A DNA stretch of 64,000 nt from Thiocapsa marina 5811 (GCF_000223985.1 NZ_AFWV01000007.1:62001-126000); one strand, 5' to 3'. Numbered from the stretch's first letter, positions 54,473 through 63,275 are shown. The notes: generated by a model from the letters alone, not told the origin. Numbers and translations: made by a program.

Positions 54473-55831
54473 TCAACTCAACAGCAGCTTGCGGCCGAAC
54501 GGCTGATCCGGTGTCGCGCAGGACTCGGGTACGGCCCAGATCACCGGCCAGCCCGGGCGAAATCGAGCGGGACCGTCCAGGTCCGTCAGGACCACGCCGA
54601 TATCCGGTCCGTACTTGTCGGCCTCTTCGAGCAGGGGCGTGAAGTCGGTCCCGCCGCCGCCGTTGAACTCGATGTCTCGCAGATCCGATCGTCCGGGCTT
54701 GAAATGCGCGACCCGTTGCACCCGACAGTCGCCGATTACGAGGACCAGTGCGGCCTCCAAGCGTCGCGTGATCGCTTCGATCTCGCCGGCGAAGCGTTCC
54801 ATCAGGTCGTCCTCGACCGATCCCGACACGTCGACGATCACCACCAGTCGCGGCACTGACTTCGCCGCGCTGATGCCCGGTTCCCACGGCAGGCGTCTCC
54901 CCGACCCGAGCCGACCCTGATTCGCGATGTAGGATCGGGCCGGTCTGGACCAGGAGAGATTGGGTCGGGTCGAGAGACCGCGTGCCAGCTGGGTGCGCAG
55001 GATCTGCTCCCAAGGCGTGCGGATCTTGGGCAGATCGGCGATCAGGGCGCGCAGCATGGAATGCGCACCGTCTCCGGCATGCGCGCGCAGGATGCGCTCG
55101 CTCCACTCGCGCGCCTGCTCCGCCTCCGATTCGGGTTGCTTCCGTGCATCGGGTTGCGGGAAGAGGTCGGCGTGGGTCTCGGCGCCGAGTGACCTGACGC
55201 GCGCGGACATCGGGCCGTCCTCGCGGACTTCGGCTTGGGACGACGCGTCGATCTCCTCCCGCGACGCGCGGCCCTCCGCACCCGGTTGGCTGTCGCCGAT
55301 GCCGCCGCGGCGACGCCGGCGGGTCATTCGGGATCGGCCATTGTCTGCTGCCCTGCGGTCGTCGATGGCGCGATAGAGGCGCTCGACGTCCCATTCGAGC
55401 AGGGCCTTGTCGACACCGACATCGATACCGAGCGTGGCGAGCAGAAGCGTCTCCAGAAACACCGACGAGACCGGCAGCTCAAGCCAGCTCAAGTGACTCA
55501 AGGCGCTGTTGACGATAGCGTCCGCACAGATGTTGAACAGCTCGAGATCGACATCGCCCAGGAGCTGTTGCAGATCCAGATAGCGCTGCGGATGCCGCAA
55601 TGCGATATGCAGCACCTCGTGCGCGACGAGACCGACCTGCGCGTGCAGCGAAAGCCGCTCGAACGAAGCGCCGTAGTAGACGGTGTCCCCGTCGGTCGCA
55701 ACCGGACCCGGATCGATCTCGGGCGGCAAATCGCGATGCTTGACCCAGAGCGCCAGCCCGCCGGTGGACGGCGCGAATTCCACCATCTGCTGAATCGCGC
55801 GCGTCCCGCGGTGCCTGAAAAGATCATTCAT
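54473..55831 (-). CDS. HExxH and VWA-like domain protein (DUF2201 type)
   Basis: This 452-residue soluble protein combines an N-terminal metallopeptidase-like domain and a C-terminal VWA-like domain. HEVLH (H71-H75, then H80) fits a zinc-binding HExxH motif. The VWA-like part has the MIDAS-type DVSGS (LVVIVDVSGSVEDD) and GGGGTDF. The centre (about 180-265) is charged and probably flexible. Proteins of this DUF2201 type pair with MoxR ATPases, and the MoxR-like gene lies just upstream. Substrates are unknown. The start at 55831 gives MNDLFRHRGTRAIQQMV; the longer frame upstream is repeat sequence. Confidence 0.85.
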   Translation of the reverse strand: MNDLFRHRGTRAIQQMVEFAPSTGGLALWVKHRDLPPEIDPGPVATDGDTVYYGASFERLSLHAQVGLVAHEVLHIALRHPQRYLDLQQLLGDVDLELFNICADAIVNSALSHLSWLELPVSSVFLETLLLATLGIDVGVDKALLEWDVERLYRAIDDRRAADNGRSRMTRRRRRGGIGDSQPGAEGRASREEIDASSQAEVREDGPMSARVRSLGAETHADLFPQPDARKQPESEAEQAREWSERILRAHAGDGAHSMLRALIADLPKIRTPWEQILRTQLARGLSTRPNLSWSRPARSYIANQGRLGSGRRLPWEPGISAAKSVPRLVVIVDVSGSVEDDLMERFAGEIEAITRRLEAALVLVIGDCRVQRVAHFKPGRSDLRDIEFNGGGGTDFTPLLEEADKYGPDIGVVLTDLDGPARFRPGWPVIWAVPESCATPDQPFGRKLLLS

Positions 55832-55850
55832 CCTAAATCCGGCATTCGGA

Positions 55851-56034
55851 ACCGCAAAGGCGCAAAGGACGCGAGGGAAAACAAAGAACTGCAATGCGAA
55901 CAACGTTCACCCCTTGAGTGAATAGCGCCATTGAGGCAATTCATTGAACGCCTTTGCGTGCCTTGTCTTCTTTGCGGCTCAATTTCTCTCTTTAAGCTCA
56001 TCAGGATTCAACTCACCCTTCACCCTTCACCCTT
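55851..56034. repeat. CGCAAAGG inverted repeat and tandem CACCCTT heptamers
   Basis: ACCGCAAAGGCGCAAAGGAC (from 55851) faces CGCCTTTGCGTGCC and TCTTTGCGG (55949-55977), an imperfect inverted repeat. Three exact tandem CACCCTT units follow (56014-56034). Together they fill the 216-bp gap between the VWA-like and MoxR-like genes. No gene is seen. Confidence 0.65.
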
Positions 56035-56047
56035 CACCGCTCTCCAC

Positions 56048-57148
56048 TCACCCCTCGCTCCGACGCTCCTCCAGATAATGCCGGTAGCTTGCGCTGTCCA
56101 AAACCGTCGCCTCCAACCCGACCTCCAACGCCTTCTGCATCAGAAGCTCCATCGCGAGTGTCTGTGACTCTCGAATCGGCAGTGCCACCTCGCTTCGGAT
56201 GTCCGGAAACTGCTCGACGATCTCGAGCGCTCGCGCCATGGTGTCGGCGTCGGTGCTGGCGGCCAGCAGGCCGTAGATCATGCCGTAGAGCCCGTCGAGG
56301 GTCCGGGGAAGCAGGGCGGCGGTTTCCGGACCCGGCCGGCTCGCCAAGAGCTGCATCACGTCGGTGCCGGCCTGGATCTCGCGCAGCACTCCGAAGAACT
56401 CCGCCGCGTTGGCGGCCCCGATGCGTCCCTGCACGAAGACCCGTTTTGCGTTCTCGGAGAGGTTGGACTTCAGGACGTTGGAGATGTCCTCCCACCCGCG
56501 CGGACTGGCGCCGATCAGGTGGTCGTTGGCAAGCTGCGACTGGGTGTCGTCGAGCTTGTCCGGACGGACCTTGAGATAGGCCATCACCTCGGGCGCGAAA
56601 TCCATGGCCAACGCATGCGCCAGGAAGGAATCGATCACGGTCTGCACGTTGAAATGAAACATACGATCGGCGAGGGCCGTGCCCATATCGTGACAGACCG
56701 CGCCGTGGAAGCTGGCGTTGCCCGCGGCCACCACCTGCCAGCCGTCGGGCAACCGATAGTGACCGACCCGACGGTCGAGGATCAGCGAGTAGGCCGAGAT
56801 CTGAAGGCGCTGATCCGCAGCCGTGAGCTCGTCGAGAAAGAGGATGCCGTCCGGCTGGTCGGGCGAGGGCAGGAACTCGGGCGGGAACCAGACCGTCTTG
56901 GCCAGGGCGTCGTCGGCATAGATGGCGCCGCGGATATCGACCGGCTCGATCGTGGTCAGGCGCAGATCCACCAAGGGGACCCCGAAGTGGTCGGCCACCT
57001 GTCGCACGATCGAGGACTTGCCGACACCCCGGGTTCCCCAGAGCATGGATGCGCGCCGGCGCAGGGTCGGATCGGAATACTGCTCCACCAGCGCGGCCTT
57101 GGCTGCGGCGATCGAGACGGGGGGAATGTTCATCGGATTGCCGAGCAT
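56048..57148 (-). CDS. MoxR-like AAA+ ATPase
   Basis: This 366-residue ATPase has Walker A GTRGVGKS (38-45), Walker B GILFLDELTAAD and sensor region VVAAGNASFHG. It belongs to the MoxR-type AAA group that works with VWA proteins, often as a chaperone that remodels or activates enzyme complexes. It lies between a membrane protein gene and the VWA-like gene on the same strand. The start at 57148 (MLGNPMNIPPV) is preferred; the Met five codons later is also possible. Confidence 0.9.
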   Translation of the reverse strand: MLGNPMNIPPVSIAAAKAALVEQYSDPTLRRRASMLWGTRGVGKSSIVRQVADHFGVPLVDLRLTTIEPVDIRGAIYADDALAKTVWFPPEFLPSPDQPDGILFLDELTAADQRLQISAYSLILDRRVGHYRLPDGWQVVAAGNASFHGAVCHDMGTALADRMFHFNVQTVIDSFLAHALAMDFAPEVMAYLKVRPDKLDDTQSQLANDHLIGASPRGWEDISNVLKSNLSENAKRVFVQGRIGAANAAEFFGVLREIQAGTDVMQLLASRPGPETAALLPRTLDGLYGMIYGLLAASTDADTMARALEIVEQFPDIRSEVALPIRESQTLAMELLMQKALEVGLEATVLDSASYRHYLEERRSEG

Positions 57149-57171
57149 CGTGACTGCTGATCTCCCAAAGT

Positions 57172-57200
57172 TAAACCGCGTCCCGTTAGACACGCACCCG
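57172..57200. repeat. Short fragment with type A terminus
   Basis: TAAACCGCGTCCCGTTAGAC matches the left end of type A elements over about 15 bp. It lies just upstream of the MoxR-like gene, and no partner end is found. It is a weak assignment. Confidence 0.35.
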
Positions 57201-57248
57201 TATGAGGTGGCTCGTGATTGTAAGTCAGTTGGTCGGTGAAGGGCGCCG

Positions 57249-58265
57249 TCATGCGTCCTGCGTCGATGTCTTCGGCATCTCGCCGGGCGGGCTCGACGGC
57301 ACGTCTCGCCATGCGGATGCGCTCAAAGGTTTCGGGAAGGGCGGGATCTCGATGCGCGGCATTTCCTTCATCGAGAAGAAGAGGACCATGAGCAGGGGCG
57401 GGGAGTGGAAGATCAGCATGCGGATCAGGGATTCGTCCGAGAGCTCCAGAAACTGGATCGCGGGTGCGCCGAAGATCAGACCCAGACCGATCAGCAAGGG
57501 AAGCGCGCGCCGAAAAACGACATTCCAACGTGCCGCAACCAGTCGCTCATGGTAGCGTGCCGGGGGCTCGCGGAGCGTCTCGGCCAGATGCTCGACGGTC
57601 CGGGTCAGCTTCACCTCGGCGTCGCGGCTGCGGTCGGGCTCCTTCCCGCGCAAGCGCAAGGTACTCTTCCAACAGGCCTTGAGACGATTCAGACGACGCC
57701 AATCCCATCCGATCACCGCCAGCATGTCTTCGGGCAACGCGATCGTATCGCCGTCCTCGGCATGCAGCTCAAGCTCGGCCGGCATGCCGCGCCCGGTTTG
57801 CGCCTTCATCGTCAGGGTCAGACCCTCGACCTGCGCCGCCCCGCGCGTCAGGATCAGACGGGTTGGTGACACGGCGTCGACGGCCCCTCCCGTGCTGGAT
57901 TCCAAACGGTAGCTTCGGGCGATTCGGTAGGTGCGTTTCTCGCGGAAATGACGCCTTGGATCAACCGACTCGAGGTGATCGAGAAGGTCGACGGGGTTGC
58001 TGCCTTCGACAACCAGATCCGCCTCCAAGCCATCGGGACGGCGAAGGGTGCGGGTGAGCCGGAATCGGTCGGGTTTGGGGTTCTCGAGCAGCAGGGTCTC
58101 GCGCACGCCGCTCAGCTCTGCTGCGTCCTCGCCGTGATCGAACGGCTTGAAGAGGAGGCGTCGCTCGAGACGGTCGCTCGCGGCGAGATCGACATGCCGC
58201 GAGCGCCGCGTGAAGGGCTCGACCAGGGTGAAGATCTCGTGATGCGTCAATGGGTGCGAGCTCAT
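57249..58265 (-). CDS. Membrane protein of unknown function linked to MoxR/VWA genes
   Basis: This 338-residue protein has a largely soluble N-terminal 260 residues, rich in charged residues (HLESVDPRRHFREKRTYRIARSY). Two membrane helices follow near the C-terminus (RRALPLLIGLGLIFGAPAI and LIRMLIFHSPPLLMVLFFSM). I do not recognise a domain. It is the first gene of the minus-strand trio with the MoxR-like ATPase and HExxH/VWA-like protein, separated by 100 bp from the ATPase gene. It may anchor the system to the membrane. The start at 58265 gives MSSHPLTHHEIF. Confidence 0.72.
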   Translation of the reverse strand: MSSHPLTHHEIFTLVEPFTRRSRHVDLAASDRLERRLLFKPFDHGEDAAELSGVRETLLLENPKPDRFRLTRTLRRPDGLEADLVVEGSNPVDLLDHLESVDPRRHFREKRTYRIARSYRLESSTGGAVDAVSPTRLILTRGAAQVEGLTLTMKAQTGRGMPAELELHAEDGDTIALPEDMLAVIGWDWRRLNRLKACWKSTLRLRGKEPDRSRDAEVKLTRTVEHLAETLREPPARYHERLVAARWNVVFRRALPLLIGLGLIFGAPAIQFLELSDESLIRMLIFHSPPLLMVLFFSMKEMPRIEIPPFPKPLSASAWRDVPSSPPGEMPKTSTQDA

Positions 58266-58632
58266 AAGCAGTCCTCGCCGGAAACGGATGGGTGAGTCCG
58301 GGACGTCGCCGCGTCCGCATCGAGCCGCGCGTCCGAACCCCAACTGTAACGTCCGGATATCCTTGCGCAACATCAACAATTATCCGGTTATCCTAAACCG
58401 CGCCCGGTGGGGTATGCGTCGTTTGTTGGACTGGCGCGGTCTAGATCCGCACTCCCGGTCGACACCTGTTCAGGCGCGCCCGGACCCGGTTCGTGGGATC
58501 ATAGGCGGGTTGCCGAGACCGCCGTGCGCGTCGCCTCGCGAAGATCGCCACTCGCTGAGTCCTCGCACCGAGACGCCGAGCACGATGGTGCTCGGCGCAG
58601 CCCTCTAGACGATCGAATCCCCGGAGCCGTCC
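58266..58632. other. Divergent region before gloB
   Basis: This 367-bp stretch separates the divergent trio and gloB. It contains the short repeat B3 and a perfect hairpin, CGCCGAGCAC with GTGCTCGGCG (58574-58597), about 36 bp before gloB. The hairpin may regulate or terminate transcription. No gene is visible. Confidence 0.5.
58394..58443. repeat. Short derivative of the type B element, copy B3 (50 bp)
   Basis: It starts TAAACCGCGCCCGG and ends GGCGCGGTCTA, like the two ends of a type B copy. The first 37 bp match the reverse complement of B2, while the internal part is missing. It appears to be an internal deletion derivative. Confidence 0.65.
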
Positions 58633-59409
58633 ATGCTCGAGATCCGCCCCATCCCTGCCTTCGAGGACAATTACATCTGGCTGCTGACCGAGACGCCGGG
58701 AACAGCCGTGGTCGTGGACCCGGGCGATGCCGATCCGGTTCTCGATCGTCTACGCGCCGAGGATCGCATCCTCACCGCCATCCTGGTCACCCACCACCAC
58801 GGCGATCATATCGGCGGATTGAGCGAGCTGCGCTCGGTCTTTCCCGAGGTGCGCATCTATGGCCCCGTCGATCGGCGAATCCGCGACCTGACCGATCCGA
58901 CGGGCGAGGGTGCGGTCGTGCGCCCGCAGGGCCTGAGCATCGATTTTAGAGTGATGGAGGTGCCCGGTCACACCTCCGCACACATCGCCTACCTGGGCGC
59001 CGGCAGCCTGTTCTGCGGCGATACGCTGTTTGCCGGCGGCTGCGGGCGCGTCTTCGACGGCACCTTCGAGCAGCTCTCGGATTCCTTGGATCGCATCGCC
59101 GCGCTGCCGCCCGAGACCCTCGTCTACTGCGCGCACGAATACACGCTCGCCAATCTCGGTTTTGCCGACTGGGTCGAGCCCGGCAGCCCGACCTTGAGCG
59201 CGCGGATGGATTCCGACCGCAGACGACGGGAGATGGATCTGCCCACGGTTCCGTCGCGTCTGGAGCTCGAGCTGGCGACCAACCCCTTCCTGCGCACCCG
59301 CGTGCCGGAGGTCGTCCGGGCCGCCGAGCGTGCCGCGGGACGCCCGCTCGGCTCGCCGCGCGAGGTCTTCAAGGCGTTGCGGCAGTGGAAGGACGATCAC
59401 TACGATTAG
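58633..59409 (+). CDS. gloB: Hydroxyacylglutathione hydrolase (glyoxalase II)
   Basis: This 258-residue metallo-beta-lactamase-fold enzyme hydrolyses S-lactoylglutathione in methylglyoxal detoxification. The dinuclear metal motif THHHGDH (H54, H56, D58, H59) is intact, as are PGHTSAHI, the GDTLFAGGCGRVF loop and CAHEYT. The C-terminal substrate domain ends in KWDDHYD-like WKDDHYD. In E. coli gloB sits beside yafS and rnhA; here it has moved about 19 kb away. Confidence 0.95.
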   Translation: MLEIRPIPAFEDNYIWLLTETPGTAVVVDPGDADPVLDRLRAEDRILTAILVTHHHGDHIGGLSELRSVFPEVRIYGPVDRRIRDLTDPTGEGAVVRPQGLSIDFRVMEVPGHTSAHIAYLGAGSLFCGDTLFAGGCGRVFDGTFEQLSDSLDRIAALPPETLVYCAHEYTLANLGFADWVEPGSPTLSARMDSDRRRREMDLPTVPSRLELELATNPFLRTRVPEVVRAAERAAGRPLGSPREVFKALRQWKDDHYD

Positions 59410-59447
59410 CCGTGATCAGACGGACCAGTCGTGACCGGCACGCCCGG

Positions 59448-59640
59448 GTGCTCGGAGGCGTGCCGGTGTTTCACGGCGTGACGGTCGCGCGCGGCGTGGC
59501 GCAGCGTTTGCCCCGGGCGGCGACCCCACGATGCGCTGACGGGACTGGTGAATCGCCGGGAATTTGAAAGCCGTGTCGAGGAGGTGCTTGCGACCGTCCG
59601 CAATTCCGTTTCCCCCGGCGGGTCAGCCCTCGCCGCGGGC
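59448..59640 (+). pseudogene. Decayed GGDEF (diguanylate cyclase) gene fragment
   Basis: In one frame the sequence reads GGVPVFHGVTVARGVAQRLPRAAT, which looks like the end of a PAS-type sensor. After a one-base frameshift in the C-run at 59524-59527 the next frame continues as HDALTGLVNRREFESRVEEVL, the hallmark start of a GGDEF domain. The active-site half of the domain is missing, and the frame stops at about 59700 without further similarity. It is a frameshifted and truncated remnant, so no functional protein is expected. It lies between gloB and lnt. Confidence 0.8.
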
Positions 59641-59761
59641 GAGAGCTTCCGAGGCGCGTTCCCGCCACGCGCCGGGTGCACCGTCAGAGCCGCTGCGTGT
59701 TGACCAGGATAGCCGCGACTGTTAGAACCGCCGCGCGTTTCCCTAATCCACTGGTCCCTCG

Positions 59762-61297
59762 ATGGTCTCGCCCTCGCCACGTCTCGTCCCCCATTTGCGA
59801 TCCTTGCTTGCCTGCGCGAGCGGTGCCCTCCTGGTGCTCGGATTTGCCCCCTTCGGCTGGTATTGGTTTGTCCTGATCGGACTTCTAGGATTCTTGGCCG
59901 CGCTGAACGGCGCCTCGCCTCGGCTCGGTTTTTTCAGGGGTTGGCTCTTCGGCGTCGGTCTGATGGGCTTCGGCGTCTTCTGGATCCGGATCAGCTTGAA
60001 CGAGTTCGGCAATATGGACACCTGGGTCGCCCATCTGCTGACCGGGGTCTTCGTCGCGACGATGGCGCTCTTTTTCGGGCTCGTGGGTTGGCTGGTTCGG
60101 CGCCTGGATCGGGGCTCGGCCCGGGCGGTCCCGGTCCTGCTGTTCCCCGGCCTCTATCTCCTGGTCGAGTGGCTGCGTGGCTGGTTGTTTACCGGGTTTC
60201 CCTGGCTGAGCTTGGGCTATTCCCAGATCGACGGACCGCTCGGCGGTTTTGCCCCGATCCTCGGCGTCTACGGCGTCGGTCTGCTGATCCTGCTCTCGGC
60301 GGGTTTGCTTTGGGTGCTCTTGCCCTGGTCCGGGCGCGGGTCAGGGCCGGGGCGCGTCGCGGCTGCCGCCGCGCTGGTTCTGATCTGGGGCGGGGGCATG
60401 CTCCTGAAGGAGGTGTCCTGGGGGGCACCGTCCGGGCCGAGCTTTCGTGCCGCGGTGGTGCAAGCGAGTATCCCGCAGGCGATGAAGTGGGATCCGGATC
60501 TGCTCGTCTCGACCATGGAGATCTACTGGGACCTGACCGAGCGGAATCTGGATGCGGATCTGGTGGTTTGGCCCGAAACCGCAATCCCCGATTTTCTGCA
60601 TCATGTCCGCGAGGTTCTGATCGAGCCTATGGCCGCGCGTGCACGGGAGGAGGGAACCGAGATCGTCCTCGGCATCCCGGTGATGGAGTCGGACACCGGG
60701 CGCCACTTCAACGCCTTGTTGAGTGTGGGCAGCCGGGAGGATCTCTACGCCAAGCGCCATCTGGTGCCATTCGGCGAGTTCATGCCATTCAAGGCGTGGC
60801 TCGGACCGTTGGTGGATCTCTTCGAGGTCCCCATGTCCGACTTCAGCCGCGGGAGCGCCGAGCGTCCCTTGCTCGCGGTGGGCGATCGAGTGGCGGGTGT
60901 CTCCATCTGCTACGAGGACGCCTTCCCGACGGAGGTTTCGCAGGCGTTGCCGGAAGCCGAATTCCTGATCAACGTCAGCAACGACGCCTGGTTCGGCGAT
61001 TCGCTGGCGCCCCATCAGCATCTCGAGATGGCGCGGATGCGGGCGCTCGAAAACGCGCGCTATCTTCTGCGTGCCACCAACACCGGGATCTCGGCGATCA
61101 TCGATCAGCGCGGACGGGTGCTCGGGACGGTTCCGGCGTTCGTGCGCGGGGACTTCGCAGCCCGGGTGCGACCCTATGCGGGCGCAACACCCTATGTGCG
61201 GTTCGGCAATGTCCCGACGATCGGACTCGCGACGGTGATGGTGTTGCTCGGTGCGGGCTTTATTCGCCGCGTGTCCGCCGGGGCCCGCGAGGCTTGA
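59762..61297 (+). CDS. lnt: Apolipoprotein N-acyltransferase
   Basis: This 511-residue inner-membrane enzyme adds the third acyl chain to lipoproteins. Several N-terminal helices precede a nitrilase-like domain with the catalytic triad: Glu in WPETAIPDFL, Lys in YAKRHLVPFGEF and Cys in SICYEDAFPTE. A final helix closes the protein. The length matches the E. coli enzyme (about 512). The ATG at 59762 is the first in frame. A small membrane protein and mpl follow. Confidence 0.95.
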   Translation: MVSPSPRLVPHLRSLLACASGALLVLGFAPFGWYWFVLIGLLGFLAALNGASPRLGFFRGWLFGVGLMGFGVFWIRISLNEFGNMDTWVAHLLTGVFVATMALFFGLVGWLVRRLDRGSARAVPVLLFPGLYLLVEWLRGWLFTGFPWLSLGYSQIDGPLGGFAPILGVYGVGLLILLSAGLLWVLLPWSGRGSGPGRVAAAAALVLIWGGGMLLKEVSWGAPSGPSFRAAVVQASIPQAMKWDPDLLVSTMEIYWDLTERNLDADLVVWPETAIPDFLHHVREVLIEPMAARAREEGTEIVLGIPVMESDTGRHFNALLSVGSREDLYAKRHLVPFGEFMPFKAWLGPLVDLFEVPMSDFSRGSAERPLLAVGDRVAGVSICYEDAFPTEVSQALPEAEFLINVSNDAWFGDSLAPHQHLEMARMRALENARYLLRATNTGISAIIDQRGRVLGTVPAFVRGDFAARVRPYAGATPYVRFGNVPTIGLATVMVLLGAGFIRRVSAGAREA

Positions 61298-61369
61298 TCG
61301 CGACGAAGGTTGCCGCAGCAGCGACTCGGGCGGGTATGATTGAGTCAGGTTTCGCCGAAGGATGTGACC

Positions 61370-61885
61370 GTGCAGGCGTTGATCTTATTTTTCGTTGAGC
61401 TGTGTGCATTGCGCAGAAACCCGCAGGATCTCCCCGCCTCCGAGATCCTTCTCGCCGTCGTGGCGGTCGCGAGTCTCTTCGTCGGTGTGATGATCGGCCT
61501 CGTCGCCCATCTGTCGATCGGCGCGAGCCTTGCGCAGACCCTGTTCGAGCTTGCGACGACGCTCGGCGCACTCTTTGTCGCCTTGCGCCTCATGCGCCTG
61601 GATGCGCGCTTCATGCAGTCTGCAACGGCACTTCTCGGCAGCGGTGTCGTGATCGGTGCGATCGCCCTGATTCCGCTCAGCTTCAACCCGACCGGCTCGC
61701 AAGAGACCGATCTGGCCGCACTCGGCGCGCTCCTGCTTCTGGTGGTTTTCGTGTGGAGCGTGGTGGTGACCGGTCACATCCTGCGCCACACCTTTCAGAT
61801 CTCGCTCGGTCAGGGCGCGGCGATCGCCGTGGCCTTTAAGGTCGGCGTGGTCCTGTTGATGGGCATCGCCTTCGGCGGCGCCTGA
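61370..61885 (+). CDS. Small four-helix membrane protein of unknown function
   Basis: This is a protein of about 171 residues with four predicted helices (EILLAVVAVASLFVGVMIGLV, LFELATTLGALFVALRLM, LLGSGVVIGAIALIPL, AALGALLLLVVFVWSVVV). I do not recognise a family. Three starts are possible: TTG 61340, GTG 61364 and GTG 61370. The last has AAGGA at a proper distance and is chosen. It lies between lnt and mpl, with 15 bp before mpl, so it may belong to an envelope-related operon. Confidence 0.7.
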   Translation: MQALILFFVELCALRRNPQDLPASEILLAVVAVASLFVGVMIGLVAHLSIGASLAQTLFELATTLGALFVALRLMRLDARFMQSATALLGSGVVIGAIALIPLSFNPTGSQETDLAALGALLLLVVFVWSVVVTGHILRHTFQISLGQGAAIAVAFKVGVVLLMGIAFGGA

Positions 61886-61900
61886 GGAGCTCCAATACGC

Positions 61901-63259
61901 ATGCATCTGCATATCCTGGGCATCTGCGGTACCTTCATGGGCGGCATCGCCTTGCTGGCGCGCGCGCTCGGTCACCGGGTCACGGGCTCGGACGCCAACG
62001 TCTATCCGCCGATGAGCACCCAGCTCGAGGCGGCCGGTATCGGCTTGATGGAAGACTATGATCCGAGCCACCTCGAGCCGGCGCCGGATGTGGTGGTCGT
62101 CGGCAACGCCATGAAGCGGGGCATCCCTGCCGTCGAGGCCATGCTGGATCGCGGTCTGCGCTATTGCTCGGGCCCGGAGTGGCTGCGCGAGAATCTGTTG
62201 ACCGATCGCTGGGTGCTGGCGGTGGCCGGTACGCACGGCAAGACCACCACCGCGAGCATGCTCGCCTGGGTCCTGGAGGACGCCGGTCTCGCGCCCGGCT
62301 TCCTGATCGGCGGCGTGCCGCTGGATTTCGGGCTGTCCGCGCGGCTGGGCTCCGCACCCTTTTTCGTGGTCGAGGCGGACGAGTACGACACCGCCTTCTT
62401 CGATAAGCGCTCCAAGTTCGTCCACTATCGCCCCAGTACCCTGATTCTCAACAACCTGGAGTTCGACCACGCCGACATCTTCGACGACCTCGGCCAGATC
62501 CAGCGCCAGTTTCATCATCTGGTACGCACCGTCCCGGGTCGCGGTCTGATCCTCCATCCGGGCGCCGAGCCGGCGCTCGATCAGGTGCTGGCGATGGGCT
62601 GTTGGACCCCGCGCGAGTCCTTCGGCGAAGCGGGGCGGTGGACCGCTCGGCTGCTCGTCCCGGACGGATCCCGCTTTGAGGTGATGCTCGATGAGCACCC
62701 GCTGGGCGAGGTCGACTGGGGGCAAACCGGACTGCACAACGTGCACAACGCGCTCGCCGTCTTGGCCGCGGCCCGGCACGCGGGTGTCCCGGTCGCCGCC
62801 GGGATCGCCGCTTTGGGTCGGTTCAAGGGGGTGAAGCGTCGCATGGAGCTGCGCGGCGAGATCGCGGGCGTGCGTGTCTATGACGACTTCGCCCATCACC
62901 CGACGGCGATCGAGACCACGCTGGGAGGCTTGCGTCGTCGTGTCGGCGAGCAGCGCATCCTCGCGGTGCTCGAGCCACGCTCCAACACCATGCGTCTGGG
63001 TGTGCACAATCGCGAGCTCGCCGCCTCGCTCGATGCGGCCGATCGGGTGTTTGTCTTCGCGCCTGCCGATCTGGGGTGGGATGCCGAGGCCGTCTTCGCG
63101 GGGCTTGCGCAGCGTGCGGCGGTGCATGCGGATCTCGATGCGCTTGCCGCTGCTGTAGTGGCCGAGTGCCGTGAGGGCGATCAGGTCTTGGTCATGAGCA
63201 ACGGCGGCTTCGGCGGGATCCACCAGAAGCTCCTGGACGGTCTGGCGCAGGCGCGCTAG
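61901..63259 (+). CDS. mpl: UDP-N-acetylmuramate:L-Ala-gamma-D-Glu-meso-DAP ligase
   Basis: This 452-residue Mur ligase recycles murein tripeptide by attaching it to UDP-MurNAc. The P-loop GTHGKTTTAS (110-119), the ATP/Mg region (EADEYDTAFFDKRSKF) and the Mur ligase C-terminal domain (FKGVKRRMELRGE, DDFAHHPTAI) are present. The N-terminus HLHILGICGTFMGG is specific to Mpl and distinguishes it from MurC. The enzyme fits a cell that also encodes MltD and other murein hydrolases. Confidence 0.96.
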   Translation: MHLHILGICGTFMGGIALLARALGHRVTGSDANVYPPMSTQLEAAGIGLMEDYDPSHLEPAPDVVVVGNAMKRGIPAVEAMLDRGLRYCSGPEWLRENLLTDRWVLAVAGTHGKTTTASMLAWVLEDAGLAPGFLIGGVPLDFGLSARLGSAPFFVVEADEYDTAFFDKRSKFVHYRPSTLILNNLEFDHADIFDDLGQIQRQFHHLVRTVPGRGLILHPGAEPALDQVLAMGCWTPRESFGEAGRWTARLLVPDGSRFEVMLDEHPLGEVDWGQTGLHNVHNALAVLAAARHAGVPVAAGIAALGRFKGVKRRMELRGEIAGVRVYDDFAHHPTAIETTLGGLRRRVGEQRILAVLEPRSNTMRLGVHNRELAASLDAADRVFVFAPADLGWDAEAVFAGLAQRAAVHADLDALAAAVVAECREGDQVLVMSNGGFGGIHQKLLDGLAQAR

Positions 63260-63275
63260 GGAAGAGGGATCGCGC

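Noticed and set aside
56014-56034. Possible CRISPR-like array in the CACCCTT repeats
   Set aside because: The units are 7 bp and directly adjacent with no spacers, and no cas gene is nearby.
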